From NCBI RefSeq assembly GCF_932526225.1, contig NC_064040.1, positions 13,866,856 through 13,926,855 on the forward strand: a stretch of DNA of 60,000 nt, in the 5' to 3' direction. Under the pieces are notes generated by a model. That model was not told the DNA's origin, made no database searches, and worked only from the letters and a program-made list of their open reading frames with translations. Shown here piece after piece: positions 12,301-24,300 of the stretch (its first letter is position 1; each line of letters starts with the position of its first letter). Position numbers and translations under genes: made by a program. Source of the DNA: Nematostella vectensis. Lineage: Eukaryota > Cnidaria > Anthozoa > Actiniaria > Edwardsiidae.

Positions 12301-15300
12301 TGTAATCGTTAAGTAGTTTTAAAGGTGATGTATTCAGTACGCACTATATACACCAAGGCTGATCGACCCCATGTGCCGTAGGTTGCCCTCCACCTCAGGC
12401 GCCTCAGTTCACAAGACCTTTCTGCAACATCCTGAACCTTCTTAGCTGTGACGTTATGATCACCTTGGTAACCAATCTGCTGACCCGTGCGGGCGCGGGC
12501 AACTCTAAGGCACTGAATGACATTCATATGCATCAGGTACGACTACATGGCCTTTAGGTATGACTCAACTTCTGGGTTGCCTGTGTGCTCTTTAGGTATG
12601 ACTCACCTTCTGGGTTGCCTGTGTGCCCTTTAGGTATGACTCACCTTTTGGGTTGCCTGTGTGCTCTTTAGGTATGACTCACCTTCTGGGTCGCCTGTGT
12701 GCCCTTTAGGTATGACTCACCTTCTGGGTTGCCTGTGTGCTCTTTCGGTAACATTTTCATTCAGCGTTTTGTCTTGTATCTAATGTATAATCACGCTAAT
12801 ATCGAAACGCAGTCATACGCAATATCTGGCATAAATGCCTATTATAAAATCTGATGGCTGATTTTAGAAATCGTCAGAGAAAACATGTTTTGGTGCCTTA
12901 GGACAAACGAGGTTATCTGGTTCAGCCTACTTCTATTATTAACACTCTTTTCTGATATTTATTGTTTTACGCCTCTTACACTCTTATAACCTTTCACAGC
13001 GACAACAGTTTCATGTTTTCTATATTTCTAAGAGCATGTTTGCTTTCCAGGTATTGCACGTAGTTGCTATGGCCCTACAGGAAGCTCAGACTTGCAGGAA
13101 AAGTGGTAAAACGCCCGAGAAGGATTTCATCACAGCAGCAAGCACAGAAACAGGTGAAAGCAGGCCCAGTGTCACCTTGGGCTCAACAATACCATGTGTA
13201 CTTTTTTTCGGTTGAAGGCGGGTATTCGTACCAAAGCACCTGGGGTGGGTGGGTGGTGGTGGGGGGGTGGGTGTTAGGTGGATAGATAATCTGGAAGGGA
13301 GGAAAATGTTGAACATAAATGGAGTGGAATGGCAAGAATGGGGATGACAAAAACGAGTATATAGAGTTACAAAATGAAAAGGTGGGATATTTCTTAGAGC
13401 TCTTCGAAATGTAAAGCAACCTTACGTGTATTCTAGTACAAGGTTTATCATCAGGAGGTAAGACCAGGTACTAGTCAAATGCGAAGGGGAGAAATAAAAC
13501 TGGGAGCCGAGGGATGCTAGGGGGTAGGTGGAAAGATGGAGAAGGTCTAGTGAGAAAGGAGTTCGCATTTGAGACGTGTTTCAAAGTGAATGAGTGGCTA
13601 GCCAATTCACCTTACCCCTACACGTCTACGTAAGGTTGCTTGGGGAAGGAGGGGGGGGGGGGAGAACGGTGTTGTGGTATGTGGACACAGACCTTTGACT
13701 AGGTACATCTTTTTCTTTTGCTTTCTTCTACTTCTTCTCCTTCTTTCTTGGATGGAACTGACTCTGTTTGCGCAAACATCAAATAGAACACTCACGAAGG
13801 ATGGCATTTGGTCAACACAAATTGGTCAACAAATTGATCAGATAGCGAAATCAGGGTTTTCAAATCCGAGATTGATTTCTTCTTTCAAATCCGTGATCGA
13901 GCAATGTAAGATCCAGACCGAGATGAAGAAAAGAACATAAGATCGGACCATAGCTGAACTGTTGAAATGTATAGCTTCACCTAGAATGGTGCTTGTTGCT
14001 TGATGTAGAGGATCTACGAAAAGTTTCGAGAGAAAAAAATATAGGTTCTGAGACACTAGGAAACAATTGGAAAGATCAAGTAAATTTCGCGAAAGTTTTC
14101 AGGGACCTTTCGCCACCGCTAGGGTAATTCCGAAATTAATCCCGAATACTTTTAACCATGAGGTAACACACGTTACAAATTACTTGCTATTGTTTTTCAA
14201 CAGAATCTCGACCAAGTTTGCTAAAGTTGCTGGAGGGCTTACATGATAATACTCATGTCCAGGAACATTCGGCTATGATCGACTGGGTACTTAAGGTAAG
14301 GGAATGGGGACGTACTTTAGATCTTTCTATAGATAAAAACATACATTATTAAATGTGCTTCAAAGTCTTCACTGTAGAATACCAGGGTCGGGTTCCTAGA
14401 AAGCAGGTTAACGCTAACCCAGTTATGAATGCAACTTTTATCCAATCAAATGTCGAGATTTATCCTTGGGTTAGCGCTAACCTGCTTTCTAGGAACCGTT
14501 CCCAGGTCTTTACACCTCTTTGCCATTGCTATCTTACTATTATCCATCAGCCCAAGTCCTTCTAATTTCTCGTCTGTCCTATCCACACCTTACGTTGCCA
14601 TCTTATTTTTCAAAGAAATTTCACAAGGAGCTTGACGCACGTAAGGAAACCGGACAAGCACAGACGGACAGACCCGCGAGGAAGGACACGTCCCAGCTAG
14701 AAGATGAGAAAGCGCGCAAGGCCAGACTTGCACAGCAAAGGCGCGCTAAGATAATGGCCCAAATGTCTGCCCTGCAAAAGGCCTTCATCAAGGAGAACTC
14801 GGATCTGCTAGAATCCATGAAGATCGACGATGAGGAAAATACATGTGAAGATACTGGGCCTATACCTGTCGATAGCTTGCCCATAGCCCTAGGGCGTGGC
14901 CGCCAACATGTGGACTCCAATTCCATACGCTACCCGCTCGAGAGGTGCATCCTATGCCAGGAACAACAGGAAGTCAGCACAGAAGGAAGCGCCGTTGTCA
15001 TGGCAGCGTTTGTGCAGCGGTCTAGCGTGCTTTCACGTGTGCGGGGTATGATGTTTGATGATGGGGAGAAGCTGGACCCTCTGTACCCAGATGTGACAAA
15101 CCACTGGGGGGTCCACACAAGCAGTTGCGGACACATCATGCATAGCATTTGCTGGCAGGGCTTTTATGACTCTGTGGTAGCTAAGGAACGCAGGGCCCTC
15201 AGACTGCGGCAGTTTGTCAGTGTGGATGTGAATCGCCAGGAGTACCTTTGTCCCTTATGCGGCGCTATAAGTAACACTGTAGTGCCAATACTACCCGCGC

Positions 15301-18300
15301 TGACATGCAGCTCGTCAGATAGGTTAGTGGTGAATATCAACTATTAGTAACTTCGTACTGCCAATATACATGACTTGACATGCAGCTCGTCAGATAGGTG
15401 AGTGGTGAATATCAACTATTAGTAACTTCGTACTGCCAATATACATGACTTGACATGCACCTCGTCAGATAGGTGAGTGGTGAATATCAACTATTAGTAA
15501 CTTCGTACTGCCAATATACATGACTTGACATGCACCTCGTCAGATAGGTGAGTGGTGAATATCAACTATTAGTAACTTCGTACTGCCAATATACATGACT
15601 TGACATGCACCTCGTCAGATAGGTGAGTGGTGAATATCAACTATTAGTAACCTTGTACTGCCAATATACATGACTTGACATGCACCTCGTCAGATAGGTG
15701 AGTGGCGAATATCAACTATTAGTAACTTCGTACTGCCAATATACATGACTTGACATGCACCTCGTCAGATAGGTGAGTGGTGAATATCAACTATTAGTAA
15801 CTTCGTACTGCCAATATACATGACTTGACATGCAGCTCGTCAGATAGGTGAGTGGTGAATATCAACTATTAGTAACTTCGTACTGCCAATATACATGACT
15901 TGACATGCACCTCGTCAGATAGGTGAGTGGTGAATATCAACTATTAGTAACTTCGTACTGCCAATATACATGACTTGACATGCAGCTCGTCAGATAGGTA
16001 AGTGGTGAATATCAACTATTAGTAACTTCGTACTGCCAATATACATGACTTGACATGCACCTCGTCAGATAGGTGAGTGGTAAATATATACTATTAGTAA
16101 CCCCGTATTGTCAATACTACCTAACCAGACATGCAGCTCGTCAAACAGGTGAGTGGTGAATATCAATTATTAGTAACCCCATACTGCCAATACTACCTGC
16201 TCTGACAATGCACCTCGTCAGATAGGTGAATGGTGAGTGGTGAGTGGTGAACCCCGTATTGTCAATACTACCTAACCAGACATGTAGCTCGTCACATATT
16301 CGAGGGAATATCAACTAAGGTAAATTGGTCATGCTTCGTCTTCGCTAACGGGAGATGGAAACGTGAGAAAAGAGCGTCTAGACAATCTAGGAGAATCTAA
16401 ACCAAAAACTGAACATTTTTCTATCGTCTTATTCGCTTGTTGCATCGTAGCAGTGCTATGGACGAGGTGGCGCTTGCTGAGTTCCTCAGCAGTATGCAAG
16501 ATGTGGTCATGTCTAACGTGGCGCTACTCACGACCGAGAAAACACGGACCGGGTAAGTATGTATTCATTCGCATAGCAAGCGCTACCAGCCAACTCAACT
16601 TCTCGTTGCAAGGATTCTACCAAGTCTTGTATCATGCCTGACATCTTGTGTTTGTTACAGCACGAGGTTCTCGGCCACGCTCAAGGACATGATGACCGTC
16701 TACTCGCAGTCTTGTTACACGGTATGCCGTACATAGCGTATCAGTACCATGTGGCTTTTTGAGTGGCAAACGTGCGCCAAAATACACAGAAAAAAACAAA
16801 ATCTCTCAATGAATTTAAGCCCTTTTTGACTAAGAAAATGTCTGTCTGATTCTTAAGCGCTGAATAAGTTGCTTTTTTGTTGGAGCAAAAAGTAGGGGTG
16901 CGCGCGAGTTGCTGCCTGAAATCTGTTTCATTTGTGTCACTACTGGTATTTGGTGCTCAGGTTGGATTAGGAGTGGAACCGAATGAGAAGGACGCCCGCG
17001 TCCCCGTCATGGTGTGGTCCGGATGCGCCTTTAATATCCAGAGTCAAGGTAATTACGCAAAACACGTCTTGTACCAATCCCTCGCGTCCCCGTCATGGTG
17101 TGGTCCGGATGCGCCTTTAATATCCAGAGTCAAGGTAATTACGCAAAACACGTCTTGTACCAATCCCTCGCGTCCCCGTCATGGTGTGGTCCGGATGCGC
17201 CTTTAATATACAGAGTCAAGGTAATTACGCAAAACACGTCTTGTACCAATCCCTCACGTCCCCGTCATGGTGTGGTCCGGATGCGCCTTTAATATCCAGA
17301 GTCAAGGTAATTACGCAAAACACGTCTTGTACCAATCCCTCACGTCCCCGTCATGGTGTGGTCCGGATGCGCCTTTAATATCCAGAGTCAAGGTAATTAC
17401 CTAAAACACGTCTTGTACCAATCCCTCGCGTCCTTTTAATTGTATGAATATTCAGAGTCAAGGTAACAGCACGTGACATCGTAACGAATCTCCCCCTTTC
17501 TCTGTTTCTAAGAAAAGGGCCTGCACACATTTGCTGACAGTCAACATACGCTGACATACCTTGTACCCAGATTCTCTGGCCATGACAATCTCATGTCGGT
17601 CTTGCGCAGATGGTTCCATAGTGTGATGACATTTCCAGGCGCTTACACGGCGCAGTCCCCCTTCCCACCCCCTCCTTTGGCCGCCAAAAAGTGGGTAACT
17701 TCTTATTGAAGGATTGTCAAATAATATCGTTTTTCTATATCATAACTATCACTGCGCACCCCTCCCCCAAGCCAATTTTGGGTACTCGTCTGCGTGCTAA
17801 CTCGCCAAGTTGTCTCTTGTGAAAGAACAGTTTACCCTGATAATTTGAGTTTGTTCTCTTTCTTTCAGAGAGCTACATGCGATCCACCAGTAAACCACTT
17901 TTCTCAGGCATGAACTCTCGTCAAGTACGTATAACCGTTTCCTGTATTTTCTTAAATTACAATGTAATGGGTTCAAGTATATTCAAAGAAGATTGCATTA
18001 TAAGAGTTTGTTTGCCCTAGAACCAAAATTTTTTCTTGAGTCTTAACAAGAATTCCGCATATCTGATCTTTTCGCGATTGGGGAAGGTGATTACGCAAGC
18101 TGTTACAAATTTCCATGTCAGTCCAAGCACCCGTCACTATGAATCGCATATGGCGGCAATCTTCTGAACAGGTGCATTTTAATGGTTTAGGATACGAATT
18201 TGACATTTAATGTGCAATTGCTGTCAAATAAATACATTTCACGCAGGAATATTGGTGTCCTCCGAGGCGAGAAACCGGCTTCTTTGAAATTTGGTTAAGT

Positions 18301-21300
18301 CGGACCTAACTACTCATCAGTTTTCTAACTCTATGCATGTTTTACGGGCCTACTTTCTAACTTTACTCCTCTCCCAGTTGCAGTGCATCGGAACCTTGAC
18401 TCGCCTGGCCGCGGTGGTTGGCGGGAACTCGGACTCCAACGTCATCAGAAAGCACTGTCTACATCTACTCGCAGGTAAGTCTACTCCAAAACGAGTTACA
18501 AATTTCCACTTGTCCAACGAGGCACAAATTTCCACTTGTTCAACGAGTTTTGATTTTCCACTTGTCCAACGAGTTATGAATTCATTATGAATTCAAGTCA
18601 TGAGTTTCCGCTCTTCCATTGAGTTACGAGTTTCTACTTCTCAAACGATTTTCGCTCGTCCAACATGTTTTGAATTTCCACTTAAAATTATTTTCTCAGC
18701 ACTAACTCCAGACGTCATACCTAATGTGGAGACTCCGTCCATTCTGGAAATGGACTTCTTCAATCTTTTGGTGAGTTCATAACCTCTCGCTACACAAACC
18801 CCACCATCATCGTGGGGACTAGTAATCCTTGGGTAGCTCTAACCCCACCATCCATTTGGGACTAGTAATCCCTGGGTAACTCTAACCCCGCCATCATCTT
18901 GAGACTGGTAATCCATGAGTAACTCTAACCCCACCATCATCTTGGGACTGGTAATCCATGAGTAACTCTAACCCCACCATCATCTTGGGACTGGTAATTC
19001 CTGGGTTACTCTAACCCCGCCATCATCTTGGGACTGGTAATCCCTGGGTAACTCTAACCCCACCATCATCTTGGGACTAGTAATCCTTGGGTAACTCTAA
19101 CCCCGTCATCATCTTGGGACTGGTAATCCCTGGGCAACTCTAACCCCGCCATCATCTTGGGGCTGGTAATCCCTCTCTACACATACCTCAACATCATCGT
19201 GGGGTTGATAACTTCTCACTACACAAACCTCACCTACAACTTAGGGCTGTGAGCTTCTTGAAGATCAAATAACATTGATTATGAGCTTTCCTAAATAACG
19301 TTTAAATGTCCCTCGCAAGTAACTGTGACTTTTTTTGTAATTTGCATGTTGTCTATGGAAACTTGTATCTTCCCAGGTCAAGCTCCGCCTCTCCATGCCG
19401 AGCCTGCAATATCAAGAGCCTGCGGATGAGTCTGGTTCCCAGTCAGACGTGGCTGCTGCCCGTGCGGTCCTAGGACTTGACAGTTCTTCATCCATGGACT
19501 TGTGCGCGTTCCAGCTCTGCCTTGCCGCTCAACTCGCCAGTGCACTGCTTACCATTCCTGCCAAGTTAACCGGTTAGTATCACATATTGTAAACACAACT
19601 AACATTTCCTGCCAAGTTAACCGGTTAGTATCACATATTGTAAACACAACTAACATCTCCTGCCAAGTTAACCGGTTAGTACCACATATTGTAAACACAA
19701 CTAACATTTCCTGCCAAGTTAACCGGTTAGTACCACATATTGTAAACACAACTAACATTTCCTGCCAAGTTAACAGGTTAGTACCACACATTGTAAACAC
19801 AACTAACATTTCCTGCCAAGTTAACCGATTAGTACCACACATTGTAAACACAACTAACATTTCCAGCCAAGTTAACCGGTTAGTACCACACATTGTAAAC
19901 CGAATGGCGCCGAAAACGGAACCATGGACACGTCAAGTGGTAATGGCGAATGAGCTACTTCTCTGAGTTACAGTCACTGATTTCCAGATAAAAGGTAAAG
20001 TTTATTTTAGAAGTGTTATGCCTCATTGGTAAGTATATGCGATTACTTTGTCACACCTGCCAATAGGTGGACACTGACGTAAATGGATAATGATTGTGTG
20101 TGACTTCCACTTCCACGTATTTGGTGTCGAGTTATGATTCGAAATTCTTGTTGACATTGTATTAAACCTTGCCTTTATATATCTAAGTGATTACCTTGCA
20201 TAGTCTCGTGAAAACTCATCGGTTTTACATGTTTGTGTTTTAATCAAGGAATTTGAGAATGTTAAAATCAAAGGAAGGCGCGTCTATCTACTGATGTTTT
20301 AGTAGGAGCAACAACGAATTGCCGCCATTACGTCTTTGTTATCAAACACTATTTTTCACTCCCTAAGTTTTCTCTTTTTCTGATTCTTATTGATAAAATA
20401 ACCTGATTTGGAGAACGTATTTGAGTTAGCGCTTACATTATCGGTGAGCTATCTTAGATCGGCGTATTTTTGTTAAAATAGGGCTTAGAGCCTCGAGTCT
20501 AATTCTGATGTGCAGGTTATAGTGTATGCATAGTGTATAAAACCTATAAGAGTTTATTACAAAAGTAATTGTGGATTACTCACGACAGTCTTCTGAAATC
20601 CGCTCTATGAGACAATAAATGTACTTTTGATTTCTGATAAAAATCTGACCACCCCCGAAAGAACAAAAAGGGTTTTTTATGCCTTTGCAGTATCTCAACG
20701 GGACTTTTATTTTCGGATTTAGCTACAAATAAATTCTGACTTATGGATTAATGACATACCAGAGTGGATCTAGCTCATGCTTTATAGTTTTGTCTACGAA
20801 TTTTGTGTCTCGTTTGGCGAAGGGCAAACCGACCAAGTTTCTACTTTGTATATAAATAGATAGAACAACTGGCGATACATGATCTCTTATTTGCTGGCTT
20901 ATGACATAGTGCATAAAAAATATTTTTATACGCGAGCACAAACTTACGCAACCATAGGAAATGTTTAGCACTTTCGAACATTACTTTATTCTGCCGAGCC
21001 CTCCTGACATACTGACGTTGGGCACATTTTTTTGAAGTATTACTTTACAAATGCCTCATACAGACTTTTTAATAATATTCTATAGTTTCCTGGATATTCG
21101 AGCTTAAAGTCGTAAGTTAACAGGTGCTCGGAGCTACTGAATACAGCTTATGTCAAATATTCATTTGTTGTATCTCGGTATTGCATTCTTTTGTCTCCAA
21201 AATTTCCTGACTTCGAGGGGAATGATTGTAGAGGCGCCAGGGAAAGTTTCATTTCGTTACTCGGCTTATGACATAGTTGCCCGAAAATTCGAAAGTTTAA

Positions 21301-24300
21301 AAAGTCGCCAGAAACGTACCAGAAATATAGCTTCGTAAAAACGGTAGAATGCATCACTTTAATGTTGTTTCTATAAATTCTAATTACTAGCACATTATTG
21401 TAAGACTCTTTCTTGAAGTGGCTACAATTTTTTTTGCTTTTCAAAGTGCGCTGCCAAACGTCTAGGTACTAATATTTCTGAAGAGTTATTTGCCTCAAAT
21501 TTCCCGCCGTTGTTATTAGGTAAAAGCGTCGGCCCGTTGCCTAGCAAAACAGCACCTCATTAAATGCATGGCCCGGGTGTGAGAACTCATTAATTCACAC
21601 TCAGTCCGTAGACTGTTAAATACAGTATTTAGACTACCTCACATGCTTTACTCGTGTTTCGCGTAATTTTGGGGACCCTATTACCCTAAGGCCTACTTTA
21701 ACGCGATATTATTTACACATTCAATAAAATTGTTGTTTTAGATGATGAGGAAATGGAGCATTCCGGGAGCAGTGAAGAGGAAACCGGAAGTCATCTTGGA
21801 CAAACCGGAAGTAGTAGGGAAGTGGAACAAATCACTTCTCTGTGGGGGAAAGTTCGGCAGTATGCAGGGTGAGAATGTTTAATGATTTTTTGGGATCACA
21901 TGCTACACTGGAACCTTCACATGTCGGACACCCACCGTGACCGTTATATGGAGGTTCACTTAATTTTTACATATTTTGATAAGTAAATCATATTCCACGA
22001 ATTTGTGTCTAATATCACGTGGTTTCTCCGCTTAGGGTCGAGTCGGCAACTGCGCATCCGTCGCCATGGCTACTGCGCCGACACCTGCGCTCCAAGGTTC
22101 TCCCTTTCCTGCGATGCGCTGCTCTCTTCTACCATTTTCTCACAGAGATCCCCGGGCCTAGTTCCCTCAAAGCTCCCCACCAACCAACTGCCGAGGAGGA
22201 ATGGGAGGCACTGTGTCACTATCTGTCGGTCCCAGTCTCCCTGACCGAGCTGCTGCACTGGAACCATGACACACTATCGTTCAGCTCGTCTGTGGTCGCT
22301 CTCGCTGTTGAAAGGTCAGTGAGGTCAAATCAAAACGAAGTCTGATGTTGCGTTAAGCGCAAGTCGGTCCTCTCAATCAATAGGCGACTTTTTGGGTAAC
22401 TAACTCGCGCTCTGGCTTCTGGCGGTAAAATAACAACATCAAAAAGCAATTTATTCAGCACTTCACGGATCATCCATAAAGTCAGAAAAAGCTTATTTTC
22501 ATTTAAAAACTTTTTTTTAGCTTTCTTGCGTGACGAGCGCAGCCGTTTCTGTGTTAATTAAGGTGTGAGTTCGTCACTCAAAAGTCAGGTGATTTCTGAG
22601 TGTTTCTTAGTGATTTCTAAGTTGCCTATTTCTACTTCATTTTGTATGCCTCCAAAATGCATAAACCGGAATTGACCGGAATAATAATCAGATGTCTGCG
22701 GTCCACAGGTGGTGTAGTGATGACAGGGTCAAGCAGACCATCGCAGCAAAGGGACACCAGTTCATCGGGTAAAGATCCGCAATGCGTGTAGCTACGCTAT
22801 ATTCTCATCTATCATCTATCAAAATAGTGAATTTTTACACCAACTATCACATAACATGCAAGTGAGATAAATTGCGAATGAAATTTCACAATTCTAGAGA
22901 GTTATTTGGTTTCAAAATGTAAAGTGCAGTCTGCAGCTAGATGGTGAAATGGTGCAACGGGCTGCATCACATGTGAGATTGTTGCTCAGCTTTTCCAGAA
23001 AAGTTTCTGATCCCGTTTTAATGATATATATTTTATGTCTTGTAATAAAGAACCAGACCAGATGGCTTTGTGACTAATACTTGTAAATTGTGTAGTTACT
23101 CCACAGAACCCAGCCACCTACTGGATCTACCTCGTGACTACAGCGAACTCATCAACAAGGCGTCCCTTTTTACGTAAGTACAGCGAAATTATCAACGAGG
23201 CGTCCCTTTTTACGTAAGTACAGCGAACTCACCAACAAGGCGTCCCTTTTCACGTAAGTTCGCCGAAATTATCAACGAGGCGTCCCTTTTTACGTAAGTA
23301 CAGCGAACTCACCAACAAGGCGTCCCTTTTTACGTAAGTACAGCGAACTCACCAACAAGGCGTCCCTATTAACGTAAGTTCGCCGAATTTATCAACAAGG
23401 CCTCCCTTTTCACGTAAGTTCACCGAATCTATCAGCAAGTCCTTCCTTTTCACGTGAGTACACCGAATTTATCAACAAGGCCTCCCTTTTCACATAAGTT
23501 CACCGAATTTATCAACAAGGCCTCCCTTTTCATGTGAGTACACCGAATTTATCAACAAGGCCTCCCTTTTCACATAAGTTCACCGAACATAAGTAGTTCA
23601 CCGAAATTTATCAACAAGGCCTCCCTTTTCACATAAGTTCACCGAATTTATCAATAAGGCCTCCCTTTTCACATAAGTAGTACACCGAATTTATCAACAA
23701 GGCCTCCCTTTTCACATAAGTTCACCGAATTTATCAACAAGGCGTCCATTTTCACGTAAGTAGTTCACCGAATTTATCAACAAGGCCTCTCTTTTCACAT
23801 AAGTAGTTCACCGAATTTATCAACAAGGCCTCTATTTTCACATAAGTACACCGAATTTATCAACAAGGCGTCAATTTTCACATAAGTACACCGAATTTAT
23901 CAACAAGGCGTCCCTTTTCACGTAAGTACACCGAATTTATCAACAAGGCCTCCCTTTTTACATAAGTAGTTTACCGAATTTATCAACAAGGCCTCCTTTT
24001 TCACATAAGTACACCGAATTTATCAACAAGGCCTCCCTTTTCATGTGAGTACACCGAATTTATCAACAAGGCCTCCCTTTTCACATAAGTAGTTCACCGA
24101 ATTTATCAACAAGGCCTCTCTTTTCACATAAGTTCACCGAACATAAGTAGTTCACCGAATTTATCAACAAGGCCTCCTTTTTCACATAAGTACACCGAAT
24201 TTATCAACAAGGCCTCCCTTTTCATGTGAGTACACCGAATTTATCAACAAGGCCTCCCTTTTCACATAAGTAGTTCACCGAATTTATCAACAAGGCCTCT

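Noticed and set aside
16877-17378. Frames with repeated [12 protein letters not shown] blocks as a possible repeat protein
   Set aside because: They are readings of the 86-bp exon 21 array out of the UBR frame.
17430-17700. Possible additional UBR exon between exons 21 and 22
   Set aside because: Exons 21 and 22 join in phase (1 to 2) and match family spacing; no AG/GT-bounded frame of the right phase was convincing here.
19502-19966. 154-codon frame with [17 protein letters not shown] repeats
   Set aside because: Out-of-frame reading of the 51-bp exon 25 array.
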